From assembly GCA_013076295.1 (NCBI GenBank), contig RQOL01000616.1:1426001-1490000 (forward strand): 64,000 bases of DNA, written 5' to 3'. The notes under the pieces are model-generated. The model did not search any database and was not told the origin of the DNA. It saw only the letters and a list, made by a program, of their open reading frames with translations. The stretch comes from Sanderia malayensis (taxonomy: Eukaryota > Cnidaria > Scyphozoa > Semaeostomeae > Pelagiidae). This document shows, piece after piece, positions 10,293 through 21,183 of the stretch. The translations under genes were made by a program, and so were the position numbers. How positions within the stretch are numbered: position 1 is the stretch's first letter; each line of letters begins with the position of its first letter.

Positions 10293-11732
10293 ATGTCTTA
10301 TCAAAGAGTTGATGGTGATTTTGTACATCAAGCAATTGAAAAGATTGGCTTTGGCAAGTTTCAAATCATAGTTATTGCAACGCTTGGATTAAGAATATTT
10401 GTATTTGGGACCGCCAGAATTACAGATGCAGTTCTTGAACCATTTCTATTATGTGAAATGCATCTGTCATTCTTCAATGCCAGTTGGATTGTAACAGCGA
10501 AAGCAATTGGTCAAATATTTGGATCTGTGATAATTGGTCGAATTTCTGATTTGTATGGTAGAAAGAGAACTTTGCTTGTGTTTCTCATACTCGAAGTAGT
10601 TGTATATTCATTGAACGCCATTTCTAACGGCTATACTATGATAATCATAACAAGAACCATAATTGGTATTCTTGATCCAGCTTTTGTAATTGTAACTTCT
10701 TACGTTATGGAAATTTTACCAACGAGTCGAAGAAATGTTTTTTCAATACTGAAGGTTTTTGGCATCTGTGGATCTTTTTACTGTGTGGGAATTGCAATGG
10801 TAACACTACGTTATTTGAGCTGGCGATGGTTTGTTGCCATTTCCAATGTCCTCCCTTTGGCAACCTGTGCATTTCTTGTTTGTTTTTTACCAGAGTCTCC
10901 AAGATTTCTTTTTAAATCTGGACAAATCAAAGAGACTGTTTTGGTTCTAACAAAAATTGCTGAAATGAATAAATGTGATGCTCAGGATTTTGCGGAATTC
11001 GTTGAAAGGTTTAGGCTCGATGCCAAACAAAGCAAAAAAGAAAATTCCGTAAATTTTGATGAAAAGGACTTTTCTGAACCATCTTGTGAAGAGCTCGAAG
11101 AACCCAAATTATCAAACATTACCATTTTGAAGTTATTTGCAGTTGTGGCTATTCTAGAAATAACAAGTACATTTCTGTCAACTTTTGTTGGTCTGGCTGC
11201 TGTACAATTCAGTAGGAATCCCTCAAAAGCATTGAAGTATAACAGTTGCATGGCTGGCCTTCATTTGGAATACGTACTCTACATATCAATTGCTGTTTTG
11301 TTATCAACCCCTTTGACTTTCATTATGATTGGAAAGTTACCACGTTCAGCCACATTTCAGATTATCTTGTCCGTCATAGCATTTAATATTATTCCCTTGT
11401 ATTGGGATTTCAAAGGCTGGCAATTAATAGTGATTTTGTTTTGCCTTAGACTATCACTTCCAATATTCTTGATTGTTTCACATTTATATTCAGGGGAAAT
11501 TTTGCCTACATCGCACAGGACTCTCGGCCTTGGAGTTGGGCGTGCTGTTGCTAACATTGGAGTTTTAATAAGCACCATCTCTGTTGATTATTTGTACCAT
11601 GTTAACAAGTATGTACCATTTGGTATTGCACATGGGCTCACATTATCTGCTTTAATTGTCGCAATTTTTTTTCTCCGTGAAACAAAAGATGTTCCTCTCG
11701 ATTATCATAAGAAGACCAATGGAGAAGGATGA
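10293..11732 (+). CDS. MFS transporter, SVOP/SLC22-like, copy 2
   Basis: 479 residues, single exon, same length as copy 1 and the best guide to the true start, since the upstream sequence is out of frame here. It carries GRISDLYGRKR, PESPRF and RETKDVPLDY in the same places as copy 1. Differences cluster in TM1, TM5 and the central acidic loop. The stretch GICGSFYC in TM5 and EYVLYIS in the second half agree with copy 4 rather than with adjacent copy 1, suggesting conversion between copies. A polyadenylation signal AATAAA is at 11750-11755. Substrate unknown. Confidence 0.9.
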   Translation: MSYQRVDGDFVHQAIEKIGFGKFQIIVIATLGLRIFVFGTARITDAVLEPFLLCEMHLSFFNASWIVTAKAIGQIFGSVIIGRISDLYGRKRTLLVFLILEVVVYSLNAISNGYTMIIITRTIIGILDPAFVIVTSYVMEILPTSRRNVFSILKVFGICGSFYCVGIAMVTLRYLSWRWFVAISNVLPLATCAFLVCFLPESPRFLFKSGQIKETVLVLTKIAEMNKCDAQDFAEFVERFRLDAKQSKKENSVNFDEKDFSEPSCEELEEPKLSNITILKLFAVVAILEITSTFLSTFVGLAAVQFSRNPSKALKYNSCMAGLHLEYVLYISIAVLLSTPLTFIMIGKLPRSATFQIILSVIAFNIIPLYWDFKGWQLIVILFCLRLSLPIFLIVSHLYSGEILPTSHRTLGLGVGRAVANIGVLISTISVDYLYHVNKYVPFGIAHGLTLSALIVAIFFLRETKDVPLDYHKKTNGEG

Positions 11733-13709
11733 AGATAATAAGTTTGAAAAATAAAGAAAGAACTTTTTACTTTCCAGGTTCATTATAGCTAGTGAGGCTG
11801 CGCTGAGCACTAACAGGGGTTAAAATAGTGGGCCTTTTTAATCCCTAATTTAAGTCACAGCAGAAGAGTTTTGTCTCAAGCTGGGTCACACAAATAGTTG
11901 CTTTTTTTATTTAGCTATCGAATTTACGAAATTGTTGTATATATACAAGAAAGGATTTAGAACCTGGCTAACATAATAATCAAGATATTAAGCCGACAAA
12001 ATAGATTACGATTTTGACTGAAGAAATAGATTGACTCGGAAAATCTTTTTCAACGCTTTTCATTTCTGCATATTGTATGGAAGTTGTTGCAAATGAAAGC
12101 TGATCTGAAATGATGCTTATCTGACTATATCATGAGTTTGCTGGATCATGGAAATCTATGCAAAACAGAAATAGGAAGACGCCCTTTTCTCAAGCTTCCC
12201 TTTGTTCAATGATAGCTTTCTTTCGACCATTGCATGAAAATATAAGAACTTTAGATTTCTTGCATTTTACATTTAAAATCACGTGTTTAATTAATTTTTG
12301 CATTTTTTTTACACTTCACGCAAGTACGTGGCGCTTCGTAACTAAACTTGAAAACAATTAGCTATTATAGTGAGCTTGTGTTTCATATAGTGTAATTAGT
12401 GTCTAAAATATAAATATACGACCATCGTGACCGTCATCTAATAATAATCATCACCATAATCATAATTTACAACGTAATCATCACCATAATCATAATTTAA
12501 AACATAGTTGTCAGGTAATAATACGCAAATATATAGATGATGTATCCATTAAATTAAAAACATTTTACGGCGATATTGTGGGCGGTGTGGGAAACGCATT
12601 TGCAAGGGACGAAGTGCGAGCAGAGGGGCAGGGTATGCGAGGCCCTGATTCGGAATGCAACAGGGTACGCGAAGCCCCGTTTTGTTTTGACATAATTTTT
12701 GCGTTGGGGTACGCGTGCCCCTGGCATGCATTTTATAAGGTACGCGAGGCCTTGCCCATACGGGTACGCGAGGCCCTTATCGAAGCCATAACGAGATACG
12801 TGAGGTCTTGTCGAGCCTAATACTTTACTGATTTGTATCAGTATAGGTTGTTGATGTGCTATATTCCGAGTTTTTGTGATATGAAGTGTTTGCATTTTTG
12901 TCAGTTCCTGCAAAGTTTTGCGTCTCAGATGTATGGCGACTTTGAGTGAAATCAGGTGGTTTGTGAGAGGTAACTCGTATACGACCTGGGATATGCCTCT
13001 ATCAGTGGATAGGGGAGGTAGGTGGTTAACTTTGTTTGCTTGATTTGGTGCAGCGAATTCAAATCAAGCCATGAAAAATGTCTTAGGGTCAATCTTATAT
13101 GGCATAACTGCTACATAACTGCGGCGTATGAGTCCAACACCATTTTCTGGGCACAATAATAATAATAACTTCAAGGAAGCAGTCCTTGGCATCAACTCCC
13201 TTGACGGATGAGTGTTAAGGGTTATACTGTGGTCATACTGTGTGCGAGAGTTAGCTGGGTCATAGTAACAAACTAAAGCATTCCATCATTCGACTCTTGG
13301 GGACCAACAACAAAGGTTCAATGTCTCCCTCCCTCCCTCTCCTTATATATTGCTCATTGAGTATTTTCTTTGTTATGATTTGCAGTTCACCCATCCGGGA
13401 GTACTGCCAGGTGTACTGTCCGGAATTTGCACGGCAAATCGGGGTCACCGACCGTAAAATGTGTTTTGCTACTCAAGCAATCCGGGCCGGTAGGCTGACC
13501 GCCCAATTTCTTGAGATAACATTAACATGTATCAGCTAACATTGGAACTCCAAGCTTTGTCACACAAAAAATTGCTTTCTTTGTGTATTGGTTGCTTGAG
13601 CGATTTTCATTCATATTTTAATTTTGTTTCCACTCTTCTCCCGTTCAGCGTTGTGACGTGTGCTCCGTATAGCTATCACTTCACACTCCAGTTTTCATTT
13701 TGTAACAAG
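11733..13709. other. Intergenic between transporter copies 2 and 3
   Basis: 11733-12420 is the duplicated 3' flank. 12560-12820 carries a cluster of GGTACGCGAGGCC-like motifs, listed separately. 13020-13140 is shared with 16030-16135. A pyrimidine tract followed by CAG at about 13340-13385 could be a splice acceptor of a 5' UTR exon, but no coding exon can be proved. From about 13545 the sequence is the duplicated 5' flank of the transporter. Confidence 0.45.
12631..12808. repeat. Cluster of six GGTACGCGAGGCC-like motifs
   Basis: Related 13-15 base motifs begin at about 12631, 12663, 12706, 12739, 12762 and 12794, all in the same orientation with irregular spacing of 23-43 bases. The block is much more GC-rich than its surroundings. 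Long open frames on both strands here follow from the repeated motif and resemble no protein I know. Confidence 0.55.
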
Positions 13710-15140
13710 ATGTCTTATCAGAGTATTGATGGTGATTTTGTACATCAAGCAATTGAAAAGATTGGTTTTGGCAAGTTTCAAATCATAGTTATTGCAACAC
13801 TGGGATTGCGAATGTTTGTATTCGGAACCGCCAAAATTACAGATTCAATTCTTGAACCATTTCTATTATGTGAAATGCATCTGTCATTCTTCAATGCAAG
13901 TTGGATTGTAACATCCAAAGTAATTGGTCAAATACTTGGATTTGTGATAATTGGTCGAATTTCCGATTTGTATGGTAGAAAGAGAACTTTGCTTGTGTTT
14001 CTCATACTCGAAGTAGTAGCATATTCATTGAACGCCATTTCTAACGGCTATACTATGATCATCATAACAAGATCCATAATTGGTATACTTGACCCTTGTG
14101 CAATAATAGCGACTTGCTATGTTATGGAAGTCTTGCCTGTGAGCCAAAGAAATGCCTTTTCATTATTGAAAGTGTTTGTTGTCGGTGGCTATTTTTACTG
14201 CGTGGGAATTGCAATTGTAACATTACGTCATTTGAGCTGGCGATGGTTTGTTGTTTTTTCCAATGTTCTCCCTTTGGCAACCTGTGCATTTCTTGTTTGT
14301 TTCTTGCCAGAGTCTCCAAGATTTCTTTTCAAATCTGGAAAAATCAAAGAGACTGTTTCGGTTCTAAGAAAAATTGCTGAAATGAATAAATGTGATGCTC
14401 AGGATTTTGTGGAAGTGTTTGAGCTCGATGCCAAACAAAACGAAAAGTTTAATTTGGTAGATTTGGGTAAAAAAGGTTTTTCTGAGCCATCTTGTGAAGA
14501 GCTCGAAGAGCCAAAATTTTCAAAGACTGCCATTTTGAAATTATTTGCAGTTGTGGCCATTCTGGAAATAACAAGTACATTTTTGTCAACTTTTGTTAGT
14601 CTGGCTGCTGTACAATTCAGTAGGAATCCCTCAAAAGCATTGAAATATAACAATTGCTTGGCTGGCCTTCATTTGGAATACCTAGCCTACATATCAATTG
14701 CTGTTTTGTTATCAACCCCTTTGACTTTCATTATGATTGGAAAGTTACCACGTTCAGCCACATTTCAGATTATCTTGTCCGTCATAGCATTGAATATTAT
14801 CCCCTTGTATTGGGATTTCAAAGGCTGGCAATTAATAGTGATTTTGTTTTGCCTTAAGCTATCAGTTCCAATATTGATAATTGTTTCTCATGTGTATTCA
14901 GGAGAAATTTTGCCTACATCGCACAGGAATCTCGGTCTTGGAGTCGGACGTTCCGTTGGTAACATTGGATTCTTAATAAGCACCATCTCTGTTGATTATT
15001 TGTACCATGTTAACAAGTATATACCATTTGGCATTGCACATGGGCTCACATTATCTGCTTTAATTGTCGCAATTTTTTTCCTCCGTGAAACAAAGGATGT
15101 TCCTCTCGATTATCATAAGAAGACCAATGGAGAAGGATGA
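13710..15140 (+). CDS. MFS transporter, SVOP/SLC22-like, copy 3
   Basis: 476 residues, single exon. It has the MSYQSIDGD start shared with copy 4, and GRISDLYGRKR, PESPRF and RETKD motifs all present. It lacks three residues of the central cytoplasmic loop relative to copies 1 and 2 (DFVEVFELDAK region), an in-frame deletion in a variable part. The TM4-TM5 stretch (CAIIATCYVMEVLPVSQRN) is the most divergent among the four copies. The upstream frame is open to 13527 but is not conserved and is taken as 5' UTR. Substrate and localisation are inferred from the family only. Confidence 0.88.
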   Translation: MSYQSIDGDFVHQAIEKIGFGKFQIIVIATLGLRMFVFGTAKITDSILEPFLLCEMHLSFFNASWIVTSKVIGQILGFVIIGRISDLYGRKRTLLVFLILEVVAYSLNAISNGYTMIIITRSIIGILDPCAIIATCYVMEVLPVSQRNAFSLLKVFVVGGYFYCVGIAIVTLRHLSWRWFVVFSNVLPLATCAFLVCFLPESPRFLFKSGKIKETVSVLRKIAEMNKCDAQDFVEVFELDAKQNEKFNLVDLGKKGFSEPSCEELEEPKFSKTAILKLFAVVAILEITSTFLSTFVSLAAVQFSRNPSKALKYNNCLAGLHLEYLAYISIAVLLSTPLTFIMIGKLPRSATFQIILSVIALNIIPLYWDFKGWQLIVILFCLKLSVPILIIVSHVYSGEILPTSHRNLGLGVGRSVGNIGFLISTISVDYLYHVNKYIPFGIAHGLTLSALIVAIFFLRETKDVPLDYHKKTNGEG

Positions 15141-16852
15141 AGATAATAAGTTTGAAATATAAAGAGAGAACTGTTCACTTTAAGCGGGATTAAAATAGTA
15201 GGCCATTTTAATCCCACTGTTGCCGCGCCATTTTAATGCCACTGCTACCGCAGTACTTTTGTCTTGAACTTTGTGACACAAATAGTTACTGATCTTATTT
15301 TATTTATCGCATTTATCCATTTTTCGCCTGAATATTAAGCAGGCAATATAGATTACGATTTAGATTGAAGAAATTGATTGACTCAGAAAGTCTTAAAAGT
15401 TTTTCATCTCTACATATTGAATGGGAGTTGTTACAAATTAAAGCTGATCTGAATTGATGCTTAACTGGCTATATCATGATTTTTCTGGATCATGGAAATC
15501 TATGCAAAACAGGGATAAGAAGACGCCAGTTTCTCAAACGTAATTTTTGTCTAAAATATAAATATACCACCATCATCTAATAATAATCATCTTCCGTCAT
15601 AATCATTTCATTTGGTCGCATCTAATTTAATTCATTAAATTCGACTGAAATGCCATATAAGTGCGACATTCACTTTATACGTGATCTGTCAACCGCATTT
15701 AATTCAACTCTCCTCATATCATCGTTGCCATAGATGCAACTCCATTTTTGTGTTGAGGTGGACTGTGAAAGAAATGTGAATTGCATATGCGCAGATTGCT
15801 TGACTGTGCAAACTTGACATATTTCATCATTATATTACATGAAGTAATATAAAATTTCGTTTGAGTGCCACTAAAATGCGGCCGTATAAAGCAACGTCGC
15901 ATTTGTGTCGCACTTGTGCATTATAAGTTTGGCAAATCCTGATGAACGTAATTGAAAGTGCTGGACTTAACTAAATGTTCGCTTTATACGGTCGCATCTA
16001 TGTCGCATTTATGGTTAGTTCATGAGTCGAAGTAATGCCGCAACGAATTCAAGTCAAGCCATTCAAAATGTCTAAGGGTCAATTTTATTCGGCATAACTG
16101 CTACATAACTGCGTCGTATGAATCTAACACAGACGCTAAATCCTTACTGCAGCACAGCTTCGGCATTTCTGCTGGGTAAAGCGCCTTAACTGTGCCTTTG
16201 GTTCATGCGTCGCATTAACAGCAAAGCGAATTTGATTGGGGGGGGGGGCAGTCTGTTCCGGACTTTACATATTTCTGTCAGTTTTGCGCATCCGTCCGAT
16301 ACAGTTCTACAGGTATAGGGTGTTTATTAATCAATCTTATTAATCTTTATTATCAGTCAAGGGCATTTATTAATTTTATTTCTGGTCTGTGTCCAAATAT
16401 AAACAAATGCTGCTCTGCTCTTTCTAATGTTTGCTTTAAAGTGGTTGTTATCATACGTGCTCCAAACATGCTGCCACCAAGCCCCTCTGTTGCACTCTTC
16501 GACGAAGAATAGATTTCCCCGGACTCCCTAGAAGAGTCTACCTCCGGCGTACCCCACGCCTTGGGCGTAACTCGCTATTTATCTTTTGTCCTGAACCGGG
16601 GCCTACAAACCCTATCTGCGGCCATGAGAATTCCAAGCTTTGTCACACAAACAATTGCTTTGTTTGTTTGCTCTTTGTATGTGTATTGGTTGCTCGAGCA
16701 ATTTTCATTCATATTCTAATTTTTTCAACAGTATTTCAATTTTCAACTCTTCTCTCGTTCAACCTTTCATTCAGTCATTTTATTTGGTGTGGGTTGTGAC
16801 GTGTGCTACGTATAGTTATCACCTCACACTGGAGTTTTCATTTTGTAACAAG
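15141..16852. other. Intergenic between transporter copies 3 and 4
   Basis: The first 400 bases are the duplicated 3' flank. 15600-16030 holds GTCGCA/TGCGAC-type words in both orientations, including an inverted pair near 15874-15889 and 15977-15993 (ATGCGGCCGTATAAAGC type), which may be a decayed inverted-repeat element. 16030-16135 is shared with 13020-13140. A G11 run sits at 16238-16248. 16640-16852 is the duplicated transporter 5' flank. No gene is seen. Confidence 0.4.
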
Positions 16853-18286
16853 ATGTCTTATCAAAGTATTGATGGTGATTTTGTACATCAAGCAATTGAA
16901 AAGATTGGCTTTGGCAAGTTTCATATCATAGCTATTGCAACACTTGGATTGAAAGCATTTCAGATGGGAGCAGCCAGGATTACAAATTCAATTCTTGAAC
17001 CATTTTTATTATGCGAAATGCATCTCTCATTCTTCGATGCAAGTTGGATTGTAACATCAACAGCAATTGGTCAAATATTTGGATCTGTCATAGTTGGTCG
17101 AATTTCTGATTTATATGGAAGAAAATGGGTCTTTATTGTATTTACTATTTTTGAAGCACTTGTATATGCATTGAACGCCCTTTCCAACGGCTATACTATG
17201 ATCATCATAACAAGAACTGCAATTGGTTTGTTTCAGCCTGTAACATTAGTTACACATGTTATGGAAATTTTACCTGCGAGACGAAGAAATGCTATTTCAG
17301 TACTGAAAGTTTTTGGCATCTGTGGATCCTTTTACTGTGTGGGAATTGCATTGGTAACATTACGTTATTTGAACTGGCGATGGTTTGTTGTCATTTCCAA
17401 TGTTCTCCCTTTGGCAACCTGTGCATTTCTTGTTTGTTTCTTGCCAGAGTCTCCAAGATTTCTTTTCAAATCTGGAAAAATCAAAGAGACTGTTTTGGTT
17501 CTGACAAAAATTGCTGAAATGAATAAATGTGATGCTCAGGATTTTGCGGAATTCGTTGAAGGATTTAACCCCCATGCCAAACAAAGCGAAAAAGAAAATT
17601 TGGATGAAACTGATAAAAAGGACTTTTCTGAACCATCTTGTGAAGAGCTCGGAGAACCAAAATTATCAAATACTACCATTTTGAAATTATTTGCAGTTGT
17701 GGCCATTCTGGAAATAACAAGTACATTTTTGTCAACTTTTGTTGGTCTGGCCGTTGTACAATTCAGTAGGAATCCCTCAAAAGCATTGAAGTATAACAGT
17801 TGCATGGCTGACCTTCATTTTGAATACGTACTCTACATATCAATTGCTGTTTTGTTATCAACCCCTTTGACTTTCATTATGATTGGAAAGTTACCACGTT
17901 TAGCCACATTTCAGATTATCTTGTCCGTCATAACATTGAATATTATCCCCTTGTATTGGGATTTCAAAGGCTGGCAATTAATAGTGATTTTGTTTTGCCT
18001 TAAGCTATCAGAACCAGTATTGTTGATGGTTTCACATTTATATTCAGGAGAAATTTTGCCTACATCGCACAGGAATCTCGGTCTTGGAGTTGGATGTGCT
18101 TTTGCTAACATTGGAGTTTTAATAAGCACCATCTCTGTTGATTATTTGTACCATGTTAACAAGTATATACCATTTGGTATTGCACATGGACTCACATTAT
18201 GTGCTTTAATTGTCGCAATTTTTTTTCTCCGTGAAACAAAAGATGTTCCTCTCGATTATCATAAGAAGACCAATGGAGAAGGATGA
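16853..18286 (+). CDS. MFS transporter, SVOP/SLC22-like, copy 4
   Basis: 477 residues, single exon, the most divergent copy in its first half. The motif A stretch reads GRISDLYGRKW rather than GRKR and is followed by a different TM3 (VFIVFTIFEALVYALNAL). Two residues are missing in TM4 relative to the others. PESPRF and RETKD are conserved. The second half is almost the same as copies 2 and 3. The frame is open upstream to 16640, but the conserved MSYQ start is preferred. Function as a plasma-membrane or vesicle solute carrier is inferred from the family. Confidence 0.87.
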   Translation: MSYQSIDGDFVHQAIEKIGFGKFHIIAIATLGLKAFQMGAARITNSILEPFLLCEMHLSFFDASWIVTSTAIGQIFGSVIVGRISDLYGRKWVFIVFTIFEALVYALNALSNGYTMIIITRTAIGLFQPVTLVTHVMEILPARRRNAISVLKVFGICGSFYCVGIALVTLRYLNWRWFVVISNVLPLATCAFLVCFLPESPRFLFKSGKIKETVLVLTKIAEMNKCDAQDFAEFVEGFNPHAKQSEKENLDETDKKDFSEPSCEELGEPKLSNTTILKLFAVVAILEITSTFLSTFVGLAVVQFSRNPSKALKYNSCMADLHFEYVLYISIAVLLSTPLTFIMIGKLPRLATFQIILSVITLNIIPLYWDFKGWQLIVILFCLKLSEPVLLMVSHLYSGEILPTSHRNLGLGVGCAFANIGVLISTISVDYLYHVNKYIPFGIAHGLTLCALIVAIFFLRETKDVPLDYHKKTNGEG

Positions 18287-18683
18287 AGATAATAAGTTTG
18301 AAATATAAAGAGAGAACTGTTTACTTTAAGCGGGATTAAAATAGTCGGCCATTTTAATGCCACTGCTACCGCAGTACTTTTGTCTCAAACCTTGTGACAC
18401 AAATAATTACTTATCTTATTTTAGTTATCGCATTTATCTAATTTTTGCATATCCACAAGAAACAATGTTGGAATGGCTTCAAGATTAAGCCGACAATACA
18501 GATTACGATTTTAACTGAAAAAATAGATTGACTCGGAAAGTCTTAAAAGTTTTTCATTTCTGCATATTGAATGAACGTTGTTGCAAATGAAAGCTGATCT
18601 GATATGATGCTTAACTGACTAGGTATATTATGACTCTGCTGGATTATGGAAATCTATGCAAAACAGAAATAAAAAGACGCCAG

Positions 18684-19213
18684 TGTTGCGAAAGAACAAA
18701 GCAACGACGCTTGCAACCATAGCAACAATTAACTATAGTAACAGTTGACCTTTATATATTTATATATATTTTATATATTCCTAATTTCGTAATCTCTTTT
18801 AGTTGAACTTTGATTTTCTATTTCGTAATTTTTAACTCATCAGTGACTTGCCTTATTTTGATTGGTAGAACTTAATCTTTAAACAATATTATTCCTTTTT
18901 TGGTAATTGTAGACACGTGTAACAAGTATCGGTATATAACCTTCTTCTCATTGATTTTTAGTTAGTTGAATTTGGAGTTGAATTTGTAGTTGGATTTTCG
19001 TATAACATAAATCTGTAGTTGAGTGACCGCGTCACGAGTATCCAAGCCGATTGTAACGATTTTATTGAAAGCAAGATTAAAGAGAAAAACCGAAGCACAA
19101 AAGACTCTTCTGTCAAGAAAGTAACTGTGAGTTTGTCGTATATTAATCATTTGTTCGTGTTGCACCTTCGTCGTTGAACCCACGTGTAAAACCCCCTTCT
19201 AAGTGGTTTTACA
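18684..19213. mobile_element. Probable solo LTR (530 bp)
   Basis: The block starts TGTTGCG and ends TTTTACA (TG...CA), with CCAG directly repeated on both sides (18680-18683 and 19214-19217). The sister flank of transporter copy 1 at about 9172 reads GACACCAGTTTCTCAAG with no insertion, so the ends are well defined. A TATA-like TATATAA lies at about 18933. No reverse transcriptase or tRNA primer site remains, as expected after LTR-LTR recombination. A non-LTR origin cannot be fully excluded. Confidence 0.65.
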
Positions 19214-20100
19214 CCAGTTTCTCAAGCGTTCCTTTGTTCAGTGATAGATTCCTCTCAACCATTGCATGAAAATAGAAAAACGTTAGATTTCTTGCATTTT
19301 ACATTTGAAATCACGTGTTTATTTAATGTTTGCATTTTTCTTTACATTTCACGTAACGCTACGTATCTAAATTTGAAAAGAATTAGTCTTTATAGTTATC
19401 GTGTGAGCTTTATGCTTCAGATATAATGTAATTTGTGTCTAAAGTAAAAATGCACGTCCTGGCAAGCATTGTCGAGCCATTTTAGTCGCTTGCAGACGGA
19501 GTGCCCTCTCTCCATGCTCCTGCGAAGCACTCTTGAATTTGGATTGGGCCAAAGCACAGGCCAAAGACAACCACCATGCCTGTTATGGGCATATGTGTTC
19601 AATTGATTGCTATGCGCGTGCGCGTTTCATGTTCAAAGCCAGGTCAAGAGCTATCTAGACTTTGATTGATAGTCAACAAGTCTCTTTGGTGTTAATTACT
19701 ACACTGTTTCATGTTACCTCTTTTATTTTCATTTAAGACTTTATTTGCTAGTAAACACCCATCTACATCTACGCATTAGTTGATTTTCATTTCAAGCTGT
19801 AAGGCTACAAAATTTATCAAAGCGCACATAACCTCGAATCGAAGTCAGGCAATGATAACACTTTGCCTCTCTTTCAATCGTAACGACAACGACAAACACT
19901 ATATATTAACAAGCCTGTCCGAGGACAAACACAGAGTACACAACAGTTATAAGACGACGTAAATACGGGTTAATCACTAGTAAAATTAAAAACAAAGTCA
20001 CGTGAGATGCAAGCACGTGACGTAGCTACAATGAAGAAGAAATTGAATTGAATTGCTTGCGATTAATTTTCTCTTGAAGGCAAGGAGCAGATTAACTCAC
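19214..20100. other. Intergenic, end of the transporter array
   Basis: 19218-19440 completes the duplicated 3' flank of transporter copy 4. The remainder, up to the GPCR stop codon, shows no gene or clear repeat. Confidence 0.4.
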
Positions 20101-21183
20101 TTAAATTGAATTGTCTTTAACGTTCAAATTTGCAACAACAGTTGCAGTTTTATTATTACTTTTGTTCTCGTCATTGCTTTCCATGGTGGTATTTTTGAAC
20201 GTTATCCCCCGTGCAATGGTTGAACGTGTACGATTAAAACGTCTCTCAAGATAACTTTTAAAGAAGTAGATCAGGGGGTTGAAAAGTGAATTACACGTCA
20301 TCAGTGCCGTTTCGACCCTTTTGATTTCAAATTGCAATAGTCTTACTGCAAAGGGTAGATTACAAACCAGATAAATCACCATGACAAGTGAGCAGGCTAA
20401 TATGGTCGCCCTGTCTTTCTTTGGAACGGTCCCAGTAGTACCAGAATGAGAGTGTACCGAGTCTTGTTTGCCGTGTGTGTAAAACGCGGAATGCCGCCTC
20501 AATATGGAATAACCAATTAGGCTGTAGATTACCAAAATGATAAATATAAATGTACAGAGGCTAATTCCTAGTGCCAAGGCAAGGTTTTTTGAAGCAACAA
20601 GAACTTTAGGATTGACGAAGTGATCCGATAACGAGGCCGCCAGCGTTGTCGCGATTGACGCCACCCACACGACGATTATGTACTTGAGTAGCGCGAATTT
20701 CGTCTTGTCGCGCATGTGAGATTTGAGAGGTTGCCTCACAGCTTCCAAGCGTTGCAGTCCAATAAAAATGACGAAAAGACTCGATGTTGTGACGGAAAAA
20801 ATCCCAAAATCGAATATAAATTTGTACAGTTTGTAATTTATTGATTTGTTGCGATACTCATGAATTTCTAGACATGCCAATATAAAATACGTGATGCCAA
20901 CTAGGATGTCTGCAAATGCCAGATTGAGTAAAATGATTTCAAATTGCGTCACAGTTTTCCACTTTCGACTAATGAGTCCTATCTCAATTGCATTCAATAC
21001 AGCTATAATAAATGACACAACCATTGCCACAACATTGTGTCTTATATCATATGCGTACGTGATAATATTATTCGCAAAATATGTGGTCCAATTGTACTCG
21101 TGTTCATCCACTGATGACGTGATGTTGGTTATTATTGCTGTTGCTCCTATCGTTGTCGTGCTTACAAGACTGTAATTCGTCAT
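20101..21183 (-). CDS. Class A GPCR, subfamily 1, copy 3
   Basis: Single-exon receptor of 360 residues, closest to the two genes at 220-1281 and 2963-3922. It has LAFAD in TM2, GLQRLEAV at the TM3 cytoplasmic end, VCNLPFAV in TM6 and NSLFNPLIYFFKS in TM7. The N-terminus has sequons but no signal peptide. The C-tail ends in the same VANLNVKDNSI-like sequence as copy 1, showing the full-length state of this subfamily. The four-gene transporter array lies between this copy and copy 2, so the transporter expansion may have split an older GPCR tandem. Ligand unknown. Confidence 0.9.
   Translation of the reverse strand: MTNYSLVSTTTIGATAIITNITSSVDEHEYNWTTYFANNIITYAYDIRHNVVAMVVSFIIAVLNAIEIGLISRKWKTVTQFEIILLNLAFADILVGITYFILACLEIHEYRNKSINYKLYKFIFDFGIFSVTTSSLFVIFIGLQRLEAVRQPLKSHMRDKTKFALLKYIIVVWVASIATTLAASLSDHFVNPKVLVASKNLALALGISLCTFIFIILVIYSLIGYSILRRHSAFYTHGKQDSVHSHSGTTGTVPKKDRATILACSLVMVIYLVCNLPFAVRLLQFEIKRVETALMTCNSLFNPLIYFFKSYLERRFNRTRSTIARGITFKNTTMESNDENKSNNKTATVVANLNVKDNSI

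Noticed and set aside
12554..12913. 119-codon minus-strand frame with GLAYP repeats
   Set aside because: It arises from the GGTACGCGAGGCC motif cluster and resembles no known protein.
13297..13539. 80-codon frame after a possible acceptor
   Set aside because: No domain, no partner exon and no counterpart in the other transporter flanks.
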